Source: Saururus chinensis
Taxonomy: Eukaryota; Streptophyta; Magnoliopsida; Piperales; Saururaceae
Reading direction: 5' to 3'
DNA: 64,000 nucleotides
Assembly (NCBI GenBank): GCA_035235625.1
Contig: CP141150.1
Location: forward strand, 1,736,001 to 1,800,000
Positions 1-10,784 of this stretch are shown in pieces. The notes under the pieces are model-generated. The model was not told the DNA's origin and made no database searches. It was given only the letters and a program-made list of their open reading frames with translations. Position 1 is the first letter of the stretch. Each line of letters begins with the position of its first letter. The translations under genes and the position numbers were made by a program.

Positions 1-829
1 ATTTTTTATTTTAAAAATAAAAAAATTTAAATACTTTGCGATGATTTAAAAAATTTGTTGGAAAAAATCCTACTTGTCACAAACTAGCCAACTTGTTGCA
101 AAAGGTGTACATTTATTGCTAGAAATTTTTTAAATTCTATCAAATAGATAGGTTTTTTTACCTTTTTGTCTTTCAAATAAAATAAAATGGTTCCCATTTT
201 GGACACATTTTAAATTTTGTTGCAAATATCGATTCTATTTACTAGAAAACTACTCATTCATCTTAAATAATCTGATGGTATTTGCGACGATTTAAACTTG
301 TTGTTGCGAATATTTTCTTATTTTTTTAAAGTGTACTTTTGGGATGAATTTTGAAATTTTTCCCAAAATGTAACTTTTAGAGACAAATATTCATTTGTGG
401 CAAAACATTTGGTTATAGTGCTTTTGCGATGACTATTTAATATTGTTGCAAAAATATTTTAAAACAATAAAAGATTATTACTAAGAAAATATTAATGAAA
501 AATTGTTTGGGAGGAACTGAAATTTTATCAATAAAAATGTACACTTTTTGCGACAAAATGAATATTTGTTGCAAAAACCTCTATGTTTTGCAATGAAATC
601 TCATTTGTGGCAACAAGTGGGTTGTATTTGTGACAAATTGAAAAATGTGTCACAAACAAACTAAGTTTTAATGACAAACAAACCCATTTGTGGCAAAAAA
701 ACTCACATTTTCTAAGTGTATAGAGTTTTTGCAACAAGTTCCTAAAATGTCGCAAAAGGTATACTATTAGCGACAAATTTGTGTTGGTTGCAAAAACAGT
801 TATTTCCAAAAGGTCTTTTTATTGTTGTG
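1..829. mobile_element. CACTA-like subterminal repeat block (partial DNA transposon)
   Basis: The block is packed with short direct and inverted copies of the motifs TTTGCGACAAA and TTTGTTGCAAAA and their variants (GTGGCAAAA, TTGCGATGA). The motif stops abruptly near 829, at an end reading TTTTTATTGTTGTG. Dense short motifs next to a terminus ending in GTG are the usual architecture of plant CACTA (En/Spm) elements, whose ends read CACTA. Here the terminal inverse complement is CACAAC, so the end is diverged or the assignment is wrong. The other terminus lies outside the window and no transposase is visible. The reading frame at 528-809 on the minus strand is a by-product of the repeats. Confidence 0.45.
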
Positions 830-3240
830 CGAGCTATGAATTCATAGGGTGAGAACCAAATGAGCAAATTATGATCATTTATGAAAAAGTCCATGGCATG
901 CACCAAATATTAATGTGAAAAACAGCTAAAACTACAATAATCTAAATGCATGCATGTTCCTCGATGAGTGCTTGTACGCCATTTTTTTGTTTTAAGACTC
1001 TATGAACGCTTTTAATTTAAGCTTTTCAGTAATGTTGTCTTGTCACTAAATGAGTTACAGTCAATGTAAATGAGGGACCTTGAAAAGCTCATCAACATTA
1101 TTCCTACTTATCCCCGCTATCTTGTGTTGGTTTGATTTTTTACTGCAATTTTTGTTTTGTGATTTTGAAAACCTATGAATTGTGTAAAAGCCGCAAAGTC
1201 ATCTGGTAAAGGATTTCATTGAACTTTTAGAACAAATTTTGTAGAGCAAATATCAGATCTATTAGGTGTAAATGTCTAATTCTAAACAAGCTAAATCAAC
1301 TAATCCAGCAAGTAAACTAACTACAAAGAAAGACGAATTAAGAGGGCTCCATCCCAGTGGCATCTCATATCCTAAGTTTTGAATGAAGAGGACTCAATCT
1401 GGAATTAAATTAAACAAAATCTTATGTGCGAGCCAAGTTGAGCGATTGCGTGAAGTTCTCTTCTCTTCGGACGCAAACCATCCTAAAGTTACATTGATTT
1501 GTTGATCACATTTACCAACAATAAACTATTAAACTCAGATTTTTATTGCAATTTGTCTTTCATTCTAATAACCAATGTTATAGAATCCATGTAGAAGAAT
1601 CTTTTATCCTAAGGTTCATTCAAATAGCTCACGCATGGTTAAAAAAAATTAAAAAAACTCATGCATACATACCACCAATACAAGAGGGGAAGACCATTTT
1701 TTGGGAGTGGCATTACCCACCATCTTCTGCATATTTCTGGAGCACATATATGCATGCAAACTTATGTATTTGCTTGGTCATTCTCGCTTCATACAAGTTT
1801 TGATTGACTTAGGGCTAGGCCCGTGCAAGATGTTTCTAGAGAAATTAATGGCCGCACCTCTCTCTCTCTCTCTCCTCTCTAATTTGAAACTAGAATTTTA
1901 GTCCTTTAATCTTAATTCTTAACTCTAATTCTCGCTGCCTTTTAAAAACTCCGTTTAGGCCTACCCTACAAGCTAATTGCTATGTGTTTTAAAACTTTCA
2001 AAAGAATGAAGCAATTAGACTAACGATTTTTTCATCATATAGTGATAAAATGTCCTGCCCCTCGGAAACATGTAAAATCCATGAACTGTTAGCACATATG
2101 AGTACCAGATGCATAACTTTTGCTAGCTACTACCATATGTTTATATATATATATATAAAAGCATATATTGTTAATAAGGGGTGTCTTGAGACCCGACCAG
2201 AAAGGCCATGGCAACCAGCCTCTTAAAGCATTGTGACCCAACCAAAAAGGCTATGACAACCGACCTCTTAGAGCATTGTACTCTTTGCCATGCAATCCCT
2301 CAGGCACATACAAAATCCGATATAATCCCTATGAATGGCTAAAAGAGTGGGGTTTATTATGGCATGTTTGACCATCCTGGTATTAATTAGATGGTAATTT
2401 AGGTAATTTTCTTTTCTTTTTCGTAACCTAGGTAACTCCGTGTTGGATGAACGGATGGATGAATACGGCTTTCAAGTGTAACTTAGAAGCTAGAGGCACA
2501 ACAAGCCAGCTGAGTTAATCTGGGTCCAACTTCCAGCTTCATTTTGCTCACCATTTGATCACACACCCCACACTTCACACCTAGGGTTTCAAGTTTAAGC
2601 TAAACCCAAGCCGAGCCTAGTCGGCCACCTTCTCGAGCCGGCTAGCTTACCTGGTTAGGCAACCATGTCTCCAGCCCCTTGGCTACCACTAAAGTGTCCA
2701 CATACATTCCTCCTCCCCAGCCACTTCTTTCCTAATCTAGCCCACACTTGTCCATTACTTCCTTCAGATTCCTTACCAAGTCATGCTTTAGAGCTTGCGA
2801 CCTCAGTAAATGCTCAAAACCCCATTGCTCTCGTCCATTGCCTTTACTTAGCAAATTCCCCGTTAGAATCGAGCTATAGAGCCAGGACTTTTTTCGCAAC
2901 AAGCGAAGATTTTTTTTTTTCTTTTTTATAATAAATACGAGCATAAATTCTATATGAAAACTATTAATATTTAAGATCAATAATACATATATTAGTGTAT
3001 ATTAATATCAATGTCGGAGATGAATGGCTTCCTTCCATTCCATGGGAGCTTCGCTCGTCTCATTGTAGCGGTAAAAAGATAAACTCTTCGCCAAACAAGA
3101 ACAAGTATTTTCATATTTAATCATGCAACCCAGCCGTTGGATTGAGATGCATGAGGGGCCAAACATGATCTGATGGTTGGGAGCATAGGAATACGATTAG
3201 GATGTAGATGGAGATGGTACGTTTAGCATGCTATCCATAT
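830..3240. other. gene-free AT-rich DNA upstream of the F-box gene
   Basis: No coding region is recognised. Visible items are a short CT microsatellite (about 1857-1880), an AT microsatellite (about 2141-2157), the ~45-bp tandem duplication listed separately and a poly-T run near 2909. Short open frames here (for example 2665-2931) have neither domain content nor flanking signals. Confidence 0.6.
2191..2279. repeat. two-copy tandem duplication, ~45 bp
   Basis: Two adjacent imperfect units begin GACCCGACCAGAAAGG and GACCCAACCAAAAAGG and both end in CTCTTAAAGCATTGT-like sequence. A related stretch (CCTCTTAGAGCACCGTA) occurs near 51050, so this is part of a dispersed family. Confidence 0.6.
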
Positions 3241-3243
3241 TCT

Positions 3244-3253
3244 CCATAAATAC
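3244..3253 (+). promoter_or_regulatory. TATA-like box of the F-box gene
   Basis: The sequence CCATAAATAC lies about 90 bp upstream of the chosen ATG (3337). This is a reasonable TATA distance for a short 5' leader. It is a near-consensus match only. Confidence 0.35.
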
Positions 3254-3336
3254 CCACGTCCTGACTGTGCTTGCATAAGTTCTTCACCGTGCTGCTTCAG
3301 CGCCTGGAGAGGGCGGCCAGGCTTGCAGTCGCGCAA

Positions 3337-4573
3337 ATGGCCGTTTTCAGCGACCTGACCGAGGATTTGGTGCTCCTAGTCCTCTCGTGCCTGGCCATCA
3401 AGCCCCTCCACAGGCTGAAATGCGTATCCAGGACATTCCATGCACTTGTCTTGGCCTCCCTCTGGGCGAGAAGGAGCTCCTTTCCGGCCACCGGACTCAT
3501 TTACGAGACGGTGTATGAAGACCCTTGCGGGTCCAAGAAGAAGAAGCTGATCTGCGCGTCCAAGGACGTGGAGCACCTTGATCGGTTCACCTCCTTCGAC
3601 GTTGACCTCAGTTTCCTTCCCAGCCTGCCGGGGCTCAAGGTGGACCACTACTGCAACGGCTTGCTGCTTTGCCATGGAAGAGCCGCCTTGGGTCACCCTT
3701 TCTCCATCGTCCCCCTCGACACCTACTTCATCTGCAATCCCTCGACCAAGCAGTGGACTGCGCTGCCTCGGCCCAGGCCATGGCGGTCGCCGCCCTTCTC
3801 TATTCTAGTCAGCGACCCATCCGTCTCACCGCATTACAAAGTCATAAGGTACTGCTTCAGAGATCCGACAAAAACACAAATATATGTAAGAGAAAGCAAT
3901 TCTGACACTGATATTACTGCGATCGAGTTGCAGGTACTTCCACCGGAGGAACGACGAGGAGGAGGGGACAGACATCGAGCTGGAGATCTTCTCCTCCGAG
4001 ACGAAGAAATGGACCAGATCAACCATCTCCCACGGGGTGGTGGCGTACTACCTGCTGGAGAGGTCGGTGGCCGTGCTCAAGGGGGTGGTCTACCATCTGG
4101 CCTATCCGGCCGGCATTGCTGCCGTAGACGTGAACGGAGAGAAGCCGGAGGCCACCACCGTCGGCCTGCCCGACCAGATGGCCACGTCGTTCAACCGGTG
4201 CCTGGGGATGTCTCAGGGGCGGGTCCACTACTCCAGCATGTACCTCGGCAAGATCAAGGTCTGGAGGCTCAACGATGCGGCGGCCGAGGCATGGGAGCTG
4301 CGACATGAGGTGAATGTGTCACAGCTGATTAACTCTTGTCCGAGGAGAGTCACCATTAATGCTCGGTCGACCTATTATCCGTTTGTTCCGACTAGTTTCA
4401 GCCCTGAAAGGGAGGTGGTCTACCTGGAGATGACTGACGGGATCATTGCTTTTGATCTCTCAACACACAGGTTCGAGGAGTTCTTTGAAACGCGCTGCCA
4501 GTGTCTCTATGTATTTGCCAATCTCCATGTCTATCCTTTCTTCCCCTCCCTCTATGACCCATCTAGTGTTTGA
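3337..4573 (+). CDS. F-box protein with F-box-associated C-terminal region, two exons
   Basis: Exon 1 is 3337-3848 and exon 2 is 3934-4573. The 85-bp GT-AG intron sits in phase 2 (ATAAG|GTACTG ... TTGCAG|GTACTT). The spliced product is 383 residues. Residues about 4-45 form the F-box (SDLTEDLVLLVLSCL, then KPLHRLKCVSRTFHALV), which in this family binds SKP1 in an SCF ubiquitin ligase. A CNGLLLCHG motif near residue 106 and YFICNPSTKQW near residue 130 are hallmarks of the plant F-box-associated domain. The join gives HYKVIRYFHRR, which continues into an IEIFSSETKKW-like motif, supporting the splice. I chose the ATG at 3337 because upstream in-frame codons give only a TTG (3271) and the F-box starts at once. 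The substrate cannot be told. There are no breaks. GC-rich codon use contrasts with AT-rich flanks. Confidence 0.87.
3849..3933 (+). other. intron of the F-box gene (85 bp)
   Basis: It has canonical GT and AG ends and is AT-richer than the exons. It contains no stop in the exon 1 frame, so an unspliced transcript would read on to a stop at 4306-4308 and give an alternative product of about 323 residues with an unrelated C-terminus. Confidence 0.8.
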
Positions 4574-4940
4574 GGGGCATATTGGAGGCCATTGTTGTTA
4601 GTTCATCTTCTCTCTTTCTGCTGTTGTGTCGTGGAAGAACATTCTTATTTTTATTCTCATTTGGTTCTGGAAGTCATCTTCATATATAGATACCTCCATA
4701 AGAATTCATATTATATGGAAAAAGGTATACTATGTATATTGGAGGGTACTGTATTGATCAATGCCTTTCCGTTTCTTTCATTTTTGGTCGATTTAATCTA
4801 TAGGGTAATGAAAGTTATGTAATCAAATGCGTCAGTGCTATATGTACCTCCAAATATTTAAAGACTTTCCGTTCTATACAATACTAGTACTAGAATTATT
4901 AAGTGTCATGCGTTATTCAATTCAAAGCAATTCCATTTGT
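4574..4940. other. 3' flank of the F-box gene
   Basis: AT-rich sequence that presumably holds the 3' UTR. No clear polyadenylation consensus could be assigned. Short frames at 4592-4822 and 4827-5024 show no domain. Confidence 0.4.
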
Positions 4941-4944
4941 TTAA

Positions 4945-5780
4945 TTTGCTTGATTTATTTTCCATACGAAAATATTATTGATCGGCTTGACTTACATATC
5001 TATGGCAGATGCAATTCAGGTTAATTGTGTAAAATAGTATGTGTACGGGTGGAAAAAGAAATTGAGATGCCTGAACAAAACCTCATGTTATCAGTCTTCT
5101 TTTTTTTTTAGATCTTTTTTTCGTTAGGACAGCTTTCCATTATATTAAAGCAACAACTTTGTTCTAAAAAAAAACTGAGTTAACAAACCTGTACTGCTAT
5201 GGTGAGGTTTTAGGGATACAAACATCTTGAATTGATAACATTTTCTTGTCATTAGCCCCTTTTAATCTGGCCCAAGAGATAATTACGCAAGTAGAAATTT
5301 TATTTACTGTGATATTTGCTTCACTATCTACTTTTTGGCTTTTGCCTATCAGTATATATTAACTATTTATGAAGTTAAATTTGGTTATCGCTTCACAATC
5401 ATTTCCATACGAAAATGTAATACGGCTTGATAAACATATTTATGGTAGATTCAATTCAGGATAATTGTGTAATAGTATGTGGGTGGAAATAGAAATTGAG
5501 ATATATGAACAAAACCTCGTGTTGTTAGTCTTCTCCTCTTTTTGGGATTTTTTTTCCATTTGAACGGCACTCCATTATATTAAAAGCAGTAAGTGTGTAT
5601 CAAAAATAAAAATGAAAATAAGACAATAACTTGGTTAAAAAACCTGTATCTTGAATTGAGAACATTCTCTTGTCAGGTAGCCCCTTTTAATGAATGTGAT
5701 ATTTGCTTCACTGTACTTTTTGGCTTTTGCCTATCAGTATTGACTATTGAGAAGTGAAATTTGGTCGCCGCTTGAAAGTA
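4945..5780. repeat. ~440-bp tandem duplication
   Basis: The stretch at about 4960-5395 recurs at about 5401-5780. Both start TTCCATACGAAAAT and contain TCAATTCAGG, GAACAAAACCTC, CCATTATATTAAA and GGCTTTTGCCTATCAG in the same order. Copies differ by many small changes, so the duplication is old. Confidence 0.7.
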
Positions 5781-6044
5781 AAGAAGCTATTATGCAAGTA
5801 TAAGTTTCTCTTCCAAATTCTTCAATCAATATGAAACTTCAACCAATATGAAGAAAAATTGTAGATTCTTAAGCCAGCAAAACCAAACTATTAAGTGCTA
5901 CATCCGTTCCTTAGTAGTGATATTCCTACAACAAAACAATAATTCTCAAAATAAGATACCACAAATTAAAGAAATACAAATTTTATCCTAGATAGATCAA
6001 AGCCTAAGTAAAACCATGTCTTCAAAGGTTCTAATATTTCTTCG

Positions 6045-6700
6045 CCCTTAAATATGCACCGAAACAAGCTTGGGTTTTTCCAACTATTAGAGCAGCGGGT
6101 TTGTACTTTCTCAGTCCCATAACCAATTGATCTGGAGAAACCCATATGGCTTTGATGATGAGCAGGAAGATATTACATGCGGTCAATTATATCAGGTTGT
6201 CCAATATTCCTATGTTCTTTGATACTATAAAATAATCGTAGTTCATAATTGATTTTCTCAAAATAAATTCCGGCTCCTCTCTACTTAACATATTCTGCAA
6301 TAGCATAGTTGACAGGAAAGAATGACATATACGTTCTAGTCATAGTTTATACTGGCATATTAAACGCTTGATATATGGTGCTTCTTCCAACACGGTTATT
6401 CGTCTCAAGATGAGCATTGTTTGGGTAAATATATGTAACATACCAGGCTTGTATATAGTAGTAGGCCAAGTACCGTAGTAACTTAAATTTAATGTATTTT
6501 TAACACTCACCCTAGCTATTTGGATCAAACTATGAAAATGATGCATTGAACTTCCAATTAGCATAGAAAATGTTAAATGAAAATAAGAAGATTATGTTGA
6601 CAAGAAATATAGAGAGAGAAAAATAGAAGTTTAACACTTGAAATCCTTATCGAATAATTTATGTGTAAATATTTTTTAGGATTTGCCCAAAATAAACCTT
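6045..6700 (+). repeat. dispersed duplicate, copy 1 (partner at 10785-11830)
   Basis: It shares ordered blocks with 10785-11830: TCGCCCTTAA, GAGAA-CCCATATG, GATATTACAT-CGGTCAATT, ATATGATGCTTCTT-like, GGTAAATATATGTAACATAC and ACACTTGAAATCC. No coding content is recognised. The pair brackets the LTR element at 7363-10050 and its surroundings. Confidence 0.65.
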
Positions 6701-7264
6701 TAGGTCTATATGTCCAAAACGTGTACAAGATTTCATTGATTCTCAAAATAGATTTAGACATATGTGAGCAACCACACAAGTAGAAGCAAAATATGTACTT
6801 CATTTCGTCCTATATTAATAGCTACATTTGGAAACATAGTAGTTTTTATTGAACGGTAAAACCCACATCTAAGTGAAAGGAAAATAAGCTTATCATACAT
6901 TTTTTTAAGTATCCAACTATTTAAATTGAATAAAATAAACATATTAATATGGAATAATTTTTTTGCCAAATAAAGCTATTAATGTGGTACACAAGGAGTA
7001 CTTAATGACTCCTCTCCCCCTATTCTACTACTTCGATCTTTCTCATCCACTAAACTACACTACCTTGTCCTTTAGCTCGCTTCCACTCATCTCTGCCACA
7101 TCCCGTCCTTTGTCTCCTCCTCTTCTTTTTTGGAATTCGACAAAATTGATCAGAAACTAGTTTAAAAACCATTAAAAACATATTTATAAGCTCCAATCTT
7201 AAAAAAATTGAATCCATAAATACTTTCAACAATTTAAAAAAAGAACAAATTAATTTTATTTGAA
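6701..7264. other. gene-free AT-rich DNA
   Basis: No gene, RNA or structured repeat was recognised. Short open frames here lack domains. Confidence 0.5.
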
Positions 7265-7362
7265 TGCATCTATCCCCCCCCCCAAACAAAAGTTTAGTAC
7301 CCCCCCAAAGGGTAAAAAATAATTCATTCTTTTTTTGCTTAAACCCCCTTATAGTCCCCCAA

Positions 7363-7731
7363 TGTTGTGGACCGGTGTCCACAATGGCCTGGCTAGCCGG
7401 TAATAGGAAAGTGACAGCACAAGACAGCCAAGAAAGGGGAGAAGGAGCAGCATGGCTGCCGGACAGGAGGGAGAGGTGGAGGAGAAGAGAATAGGATTAG
7501 ACAATAATATATTCATTTCATAAACCCAATTAGGGCATAGCCCTTACATTTAAATAGACTAGCTAAGTGGGCTCACTAACAAGCACCTAAGGCCTATTAG
7601 CATAATTAAAAGAAAACACTAATACCCTAATTAACCTATTTACCTAAATACCTTTATTAACCATATTATAATTAAAACCTATACTACTAGCATGTGGATC
7701 CCAATAATAGACCCTTAGAACGTTCACAACA
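7363..7731 (-). repeat. LTR (3' LTR on the minus strand), 369 bp
   Basis: It starts TGTTGTGGACCGG and ends TTCACAACA. It is colinear with 9764-10050 over about 240 bp and then differs in layout. It carries about 80 bp more than its partner. Confidence 0.85.
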
Positions 7732-8097
7732 TTCTACCCCGCTTCCACATCACCTCGTCCTCAAGGTGACCTAAAACTCCAAGTATTGGGCCCACCATAG
7801 CTTCGCTGTGAACAGCCGGTCCGGAACCATGGATGAGACACTTATAATGATGGAGATTGTGGGTCACTACTAAAAAATAGACATGTATAAGTCAGCACAA
7901 ACATGATGGAAATGCAGTTAACTGAACCCAAGGGAAAGGCATAGCTGTGGGCGGTAGAGACGGAAGATGAAGGAGGCGGTAGAGCAAAGGAGTGGGCTCG
8001 GCTTGTTGGGTGCACGATGACGTGGAGTGCCTGCACAGGTCTCCAACAAGCGAGGTCACTATAAGGACTACTGGGCCCCCCAAGACTGCCCACAGAA

Positions 8098-8254
8098 AGC
8101 GTCAGACAACATCAAGGTCTACCCACAGAGGGCATCAAACAGCGTCCAGGTCTACCTACAAAGGGCATTAGACAATGTCAAGGTCTGCCCAGAGAGGGCA
8201 TCAGACAACGTCAAGGTCTTCCCACAAAGGGCATCAGACAACATCCAGGTCTGA
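8098..8254 (+). repeat. 33-bp minisatellite, ~5 copies, in a reading frame of 11-aa repeats
   Basis: Five units of the type AGGGCATCAGACAACGTCAA plus GGTCTACCCACAG follow one another with no length change. In the open frame at 8027-8254 each unit encodes a variant of RASDNVKVYPQ. The frame ends in TGA/TAA just after the last unit. It lies inside the LTR element and on the strand opposite to it. No known protein is recognised, so coding is not established. Confidence 0.75.
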
Positions 8255-8499
8255 TAAATATTGAAGGCAGCAATCAGCAGAGGCATCAGCAGTGCAACAA
8301 CTTTGGACATAAGTGAAGTACTGGACCTATGCGGCCACCCAAATTCTAGAGCCAACGGAAGGCCCAGCCCATGCACAAAGCTGCTTAGAGATCTGAATAA
8401 GGTCAGACACACTCAAAGCCCATCTAGAAGGACTGCACAGTTGTGGTAAAGCCCATAACACACGTGCATAACTCCTCCTTGTGGAAACCCGGTGAAAAT

Positions 8500-9745
8500 A
8501 AGGATACATGCCGATATTTTCACCATGGGTAAAGGAAAAGCAGGTCTCAATTTGGGTGTTACTAGATTGGAATCTAGGAAATCATGATGGTGAGTGGTGG
8601 AAATATAACCCACAGGGAAAGAAAATCCCGCATCAGCAGGCCGTCTCCCGGAAGATCCAGTTCAAAATCGGCCTTTCCCTTCTCAGCTTGCGACTCTTCT
8701 AATCTCCTTCCATGGCGTCCACCAGAGACACCCAGGCGGCCTCCGCCCCTGCAGCTAAGTTGCAGAAGATGGTCGGCCTCAGTGCCCTTCAGCGCAACCA
8801 TCTACCAGCTGAGGGCCAGCACAGTCGGGTTGAAGTGGTAGTCCAGAGAGAAGGCAGTGCCATGACTTTGTTCCGGGATGGAAGTCATCCGGCGACGGCG
8901 GAGGATGAGGCCGGGGTTTAGGCTAAGGAACGACTTCTGGAAAGGCCCCAACTTTGGAGGTTTGGCCGTTGGTCCCCTATTTTCGACAGTGAAATAGGGA
9001 GTTGATCGGGCGGAGGAGAAGAAGGCGACTCGGGCTTTGGCGGAAGGCGAAACACAGAAGGAGGTGGCCATTTTCTAGGCCTCGAGCCTCAGACGGTTCA
9101 GAGTATTCGCGAGGGAGACAACGACGACGACAATGCTAGCATCTCCTCCCATCGCTTTGCTGGACTCTTCTTCTCGGATGATATCGAGGAGGGTCCTGCT
9201 CGAGGCGGCCGACTGCATTGGCGCTGGTGCAGATTTCTCGCAGCAGATGACGGAGCCGAGGGTGAGGCCATGGGAACCGGGTCTAGAGGGGGGCTGATCG
9301 TCGTCCCTGAACCTTGCCTGATTGGCCTATAACGGAAAGACCACTGCCTTGCTCTCCTTCTCGACCAGATCCAGCGGTTCAAGCCATCTCCCAGGCAGCT
9401 TCACGGAGTTGACCCCACAAGTGGTGCCCCACCAGCCAATATAAATCCCAATCTGCACCCACGGCCACATCCTCCCGCCCGCAACGGACTTGGACGAGAG
9501 CCACGCCAAGTTAGCCTTGGAAATTTGGAACGATGCCGCAATGACAGCGGACATGGCGGGATCAGATTGCATGGCTTCCTGCACAAGCATCGGCAAGACA
9601 GTGGTCTGCAGGGGGAAGTGCTTGATTCTCACTTTGTAGTCAGTCACGGATGGAGGTGGTGCTATTCAAGGACTGGTTGGAACCGGCAAGGGTGGTGGTA
9701 GGGGATCCAGGAATGGCGGCAGACGTGCATGTGGTACCCGTCATA
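8500..9745 (-). other. internal region of the LTR element, GC-rich, no recognised domain
   Basis: GC-rich sequence with several overlapping open frames on both strands. The longest minus-strand one (9327-9647) starts close behind the primer-binding site, where gag would be expected. I see no zinc knuckle or other gag motif in it. It could be captured host sequence or worn gag. Confidence 0.35.
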
Positions 9746-9763
9746 GTTCGGATCCGATACCAA

Positions 9764-10050
9764 TGTTGTGGACCGGTGTCCACAACGGCCTGGCTAGCCG
9801 GTAATGGGATGGTGATGGCACAAGACGGCCGGGAAAGGGGAGAAGGAGCGGCATGGCCGCCGGACAAGAGGGAGAGGCGGGGGAGAAGAGAAGAGGATTA
9901 GACAATAATTTATTCATTCCATAAACCCAATTAGGGCATAGCCCTTATATTTAAATAAACTAGCTAAGCGGGCTCACTAACAAGTACCTAAGGCCCATTA
10001 GTATAAGTTTTAATTATATTATGGTTAATAAGGGTATTTAGGTTACAACA
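9764..10050 (-). repeat. LTR (5' LTR on the minus strand), 287 bp
   Basis: It matches 7363-7600 closely. A stretch of about 40 bp at 10002-10042 matches 7643-7683 of the other LTR only in inverse complement. It ends TTACAACA before the CCCAA target duplication. Confidence 0.85.
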
Positions 10051-10139
10051 CCCAATCTTTAACCACTCTATCGCTATCTTCTCTTCTTATCTCCCTGACA
10101 CTGGTAACAATGATCACCACCTCAAAAATTGAATGGATT

Positions 10140-10620
10140 GCTCTAGCCAGATCGTTGTGGCTAGAGGCAAGCTTGGGCATATTGCTCTAGCCAAAGGTGA
10201 ACCTCTGGCTAGATTGCTAGTGCTAGCGAGAAGCGTACCTCTGGCCAGATTGCTAGTGCTAGCGAGAAGCGTACCTCTAGCCATAGATCGACCTCTGGCA
10301 AGAGTTGATCTAGCTACAAGTTCTAACCAGAGGAGGCTCTAGCCAAAGTCCTCTAGCATGGAAAGAGGTTCTTGCCAAAATCGATCTAGCCAAAGCCGGA
10401 CCTTCAGCCAGACAATGATCTGGCCAGAGGTGGCTCTGGTTAGAAGTTGACGCTGGCCAGAGCCACCTCTTGCCAAATGCTGATGATGGGTAGATGTCAG
10501 CTTTGGCCAGAGGAGGACCGCTAGATGTGATCTTTGACCTTTGGCGGATCTCTAGCCAAAAGCAGTGGCCAGAGGGCTAGTGGACCTCCTCTGGCTGGAG
10601 GTCGCCTCCAGCTAGAGGCC
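10140..10620. repeat. degenerate repeat built on CTCTAGCCAGAG-type motif
   Basis: The near-palindromic core CTCTGGCCAGAG or CTCTAGCCA occurs about twenty times on either strand over 480 bp. A 36-bp perfect-spacing duplication lies at about 10208-10279 (CTAGTGCTAGCGAGAAGCGT twice). The spacing is irregular. It is more GC-rich than its flanks and has no supported gene. Confidence 0.7.
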
Positions 10621-10784
10621 AACGCCGGAAGTTGGCCCCCGCACGGGAGAAGAATACTTTACTTTTTAAGTTTGAAATATTATTGGGGTGAGGGTAGGGG
10701 TATACCTGAGTAATATTAGAGTTTGTATTTGGGTGTAAAATGGTGGGGGGTATTGAGCTTTTGTTTAAACTGCCCATTTATTCG

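Larger units (their letters stand above)
7363..10050 (-). mobile_element. non-autonomous Ty3/gypsy-like LTR retroelement, structurally complete
   Basis: Two LTRs with TGTTGT...ACAACA ends flank about 2.0 kb of internal DNA. The element is bracketed by a perfect 5-bp target duplication CCCAA (7358-7362 and 10051-10055). On the minus strand the right LTR is followed by TTGGTATCGGATCC, close to the initiator-Met tRNA primer-binding type TGGTATCAGAGC. The left LTR is preceded by a GAAGCGGGG-containing purine tract, after the CTTGAGGACGAGGTG block typical of gypsy elements. No gag or pol domain is recognised inside, so it would depend on a helper. The first ~235 aligned LTR bases differ at roughly 20 places by hand count, mostly transitions, so it is of intermediate age. 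It is a fossil. Confidence 0.85.
7265..10777. mobile_element. possible outer DNA element with short inverted ends
   Basis: Near 7278 the sequence AAACAAAAGTTTAGTACC, followed by CCCC, faces its inverse complement near 10740-10770 (AAACAAAAGCTCAATACC, then CCCC). If these are termini, the 7363-10050 LTR element inserted into a repeat-rich element of about 0.8 kb. The termini are short and no target duplication was identified, so this is tentative. Confidence 0.25.

Noticed and set aside
3376-4306. Minus-strand and shifted open frames over the F-box gene
   Set aside because: They are shadows of GC-rich exons. Only the spliced plus-strand frame gives F-box and F-box-associated motifs.
7842-8412. 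Minus-strand frames over the 33-bp minisatellite
   Set aside because: They are repeat-encoded mirror frames with no domain or supporting signals.
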